From assembly GCA_963995505.1 (NCBI GenBank), contig OZ023189.1, forward strand, positions 15,275,495 to 15,339,494: a DNA stretch of 64,000 nucleotides, written 5' to 3'. A program made the translations under genes and the position numbers. Below are positions 61,101 to 64,000 of the stretch, one piece after another (position 1 is the stretch's first letter; each line of letters begins with the position of its first letter). Source of the DNA: Hypericum androsaemum. Taxonomy: Eukaryota; Streptophyta; Magnoliopsida; Malpighiales; Hypericaceae. The notes below the pieces were generated by a model. It searched no databases. It had not been told where the DNA came from and saw only the letters and a program-made list of their open reading frames with translations.

Positions 61101-64000
61101 TAGATTGTAAAAACTCTTTGGTAAAATCTATTAGCAGATTACAGATTAATTTAATAGATTACATATATTTTGATAAATAATTATTAATTAATAAATTAAG
61201 CTTAAATAAAAAATATTTATTTAATTAAAAATGATGATGATTTCAGATAATGTTTTATATATTTCTAAATAAATAACGATAAATGAAAAGTCTTAACTCA
61301 TTGAAACGATTATTGATTGGTTAGAGATAAATCAACAAAAATATAATCATAGCATTTTTAAATTATATTTTGGTAAAATTGGCATCTCAACAAGTGCAGA
61401 ATTTAGTTATTTACTATATTTATGAAGCATATTTTTTAAAAGACGTTAGTTTTGTATTTTTTTTTCAAAATATAATATAGTTAACATCAATCTTTACAAA
61501 AAATATATAAATAACATCAAGAAATTATAAAAAAAATGTAATATACAACTATTTAGTAAAAATTCATATTCATAGAAGTAGAATAAAAATAACAAGTTGG
61601 ATGTGCTTATGTTGCTACTTGCATCAGTCTCTCAAGTCAAAGCCCTAAAAATGTTGAACTTTAATTTCAAAAACGCTACAAAGTATTTCACGACTACTCA
61701 ACCATCAAAAGTAATTGAGGACGAAATCATGAATTTTGACTAGTTGGGACAAACTGTAAAAAAAAAAAAAGCAAAAGCAAAGATAATCAAGGATAGTGAT
61801 TCCACTGACCAATATTGTTTTGGGTGTCTTTTTTTACCTATTCTTTTCATATATATTTTTTTTCATGGTCAACTTTCACATCTGTTTTAAAGTTGCATTT
61901 TGGAAAAAAATTAGGACTCCTTAGCGGTGATTAGCCATTTTTCCACTCCATACGTGAGTAACCCCCGGACCCTTGTTACATTTTTGTACAAGTTCTTTTT
62001 ATACATACTAGTAAACACGCACACGTGATGCGAGTGTTATTCTATTTCAAAATTCGCAAAACATATCTTTCAATATTTTCTTTTATAAGCTGTACAAAAA
62101 TAAAAAAGAACAGGGTCAGGAGTTCCGGGAGTCGGGGTCCGTGGTCGGGGGGTCCAGAGTCGGGGGGTCAGGGGTCTAGCGGTCAGTGGTCCAGGGGTTC
62201 GGGGTCGGGGGTCCGGCGCTCCAGTTGTCCAGGGGTCCGTGGCTTGGGGGTCCGATGGTCCATGGTCCGGTGGTCTGGTTGTCCAGGGTCCGTGGTCCAG
62301 TAGTCCGGAGTCCGTGGTCCGGTCCGGGGGTCGGTGTTCCACGGTCCGTGGTTCGATGGTTCGGGGTCCAGGGTTCGGTGGTCCGCGGTCCGGGGTTCGG
62401 TGGTCCAGGGGTCCTAGAGTCCAGAGGTCCGTGGTTCTAGAGTTCAATGGCCCGTGGTCTAAGAGTCTGATGGTCTGGGGTCCGGTGGTCCGGGGATCAG
62501 TGGTCTGAGGTCCGCGATCCAGGGATCCGAGGGTCCGGTGGTCCTAGGTCTAGGGGTCCGGTAGTCAGCGGTCTGTAGTCCGTGGTTCGATGGTTCAAAG
62601 GTTCGGTAGTCCAGGGTCCGTGGTTCGATGGTCCATGGTTCGAGGTTCGTGGTCTGGTGATTCAGGATAATTCGATCATAATATTTTAATTACGTTGGTT
62701 CTCTAGATTCAATTCTTTTATGAGAGATTCTAAATACAAAATTAACTAAACCAGAATTTTAAAAAATGGAAACATTTCTTTTTTTTTGGGAGCAAATATC
62801 AAGCTACTCTTCTGGCCTATCTAAACTATACTCATATTTTTTTCGTGGAAATGGTGGGCGTCTAGCATCATATCCAGAGGTTCTTCCGATACATGAGTCT
62901 CTCGGGGTTCTAGTGCATACTTTGACAACCAATTTGCCAACCTACAAATAGTGACCTCTACTTGCCCATAGAAGCAGATGAGATCTCTACACTTGATCAC
63001 GAGAGGTGCAAACAATTGTCTTGCTCAACACCGTACGATAAGTAATGGTGAGGCAGCCTCGAGTCTGTCTCGACCAATAGCGGGTTAAAAAACACCGATC
63101 AGAACGATTTTGAGCACTAGTACCACCTAAAAGTGACCAGAATCTAATGCATCCCTCTCATCCACCAAGATCTCAATCATCTCAAGAGTCAGTTGCAAAC
63201 GTTTGTGAACCTGGAGATGAAAATCATGTATTAGATAATTGAACATTTCAATGCATCATATACAAGATCTTCCGAAATACTTGAACTCAATTTATCTTCT
63301 TTTATGATGTTCCTATGTATGTTTGAGTCGTGTGCTACTTACATCCAGTTCTTCCAGAAATGCCTGCAACTCTGATTTACACATAGTGGGTATGCTGAAT
63401 CGAGCAACATAGTCACACAATTGTGGACAATCACATTCATTTACATTCTGCAGTCAAGGTGAAACAACGACAAAAGCAATTGTAAGTTCAAGAAAATGAT
63501 CACTCAACACAATACAAGATGCCTGAGTGAATGCACAGTGTTCCCAGATAAAAGGGTTAAATCACGTTGAATAAAACCATAGAATTGAGCTGAAAGAGAC
63601 CTTCCAACGCTCTGCGTTGCGCGGAAGATAGTTTTGTAAAGCTAACTTAAGCGCAGATAAAGTAGCTCTTATTTTAGTGTCGTCCTTACTGAATGGTAAG
63701 TCCTGAAAGAAGAAACAAGTTTAGCTACAAACATGAAAACAGAGTCAATGTTCCAGATACACCAGCTCCTTTTTTTTTTACACAAATGTTGGTGCGTACC
63801 TTGAGATGATCAACTTTAACCGTTAGGAGATCCTCACTTACCTATAAGCAATACTTTATCAAGTTTCCAGCTTAGCAAGGAAAATGGAAAGAGCAACACC
63901 ATGGAGAAAGAACTAAAAAGTCAACTGAAAATTAGAGAAGCTTGCCACATCATAACTCACCATCTCTGTGATTCGTACTCGCCTAAGACCAACGAGATAT

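Larger units (their letters stand above)
50335..64000. repeat. Tandem segmental duplication, unit 2 (incomplete at right edge)
   Basis: This is the second copy of the sequence that starts at base 1. It lacks the insertions at 2508-8267 and 8919-27288 and carries its own copia insertion at 52816-58027. The copy runs to the window edge within LON-like exon 4. Identity to unit 1 looks like the mid 90s percent by eye, with scattered substitutions and small indels, so the duplication is not brand new. Confidence 0.9.

Overview
This is AT-rich nuclear DNA from a flowering plant. The evidence is spliced genes with GT-AG introns, plant mitochondrial protease homologues, Ty1/copia and Athila-type Ty3/gypsy retrotransposons, a Cassandra-like TRIM carrying 5S rRNA sequence, a tRNA-derived SINE and many inverted-repeat DNA elements. 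I cannot name the species. Everything here was read by eye; no search or alignment program was run.

The window is built on a tandem segmental duplication. Base 1 is equivalent to base 50335, so unit 1 is 1-50334 and unit 2 starts at 50335 and runs off the right edge. Shared blocks are 1-2318 with 50335-52815, 2319-2507 with about 58033-58217, 8268-8918 with about 58213-58837, and 27289-32540 with 58837-64000. Each unit then gained its own insertions. Unit 1 has a degenerate copia (2508-8267), a SINE (8934-9028) and a 15.7 kb copia (9519-25194) that itself holds a 7.3 kb Athila-like gag-protease element (14765-22020). Unit 2 has a young copia with an unbroken 1309-residue polyprotein (52816-58027).

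Host-type genes lie in 31-51 kb. They are a LON N-domain-only gene (minus, 31625-33585, eight exons, 301 aa, partly repeated at 63127-64000), a RadA-like pseudogene (34537-35789), a pseudogene of mitochondrial processing peptidase alpha (36080-38560), a fragment of a USP-domain U-box kinase gene (41154-42225, minus) and a complete nine-exon gene for mitochondrial processing peptidase beta (45119-50311, minus, 502 aa). The last has intact splice sites but a shortened region beside its zinc site, and a hAT-type element in intron 7. The window starts 24 bp upstream of where the preceding unit's MPP-beta start codon should be.

The rest is repeats: MITE-like inverted repeats, a nested 1.5 kb tandem repeat, GGTCC-type minisatellites, and relics of copia 3' ends. 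I found no convincing new defence or metabolic system. The items most worth following are the LON N-domain gene kept open in both units, the copia with an extra open frame between its leader and gag, the gag-protease-only Athila element, and the altered MPP-beta active-site region.
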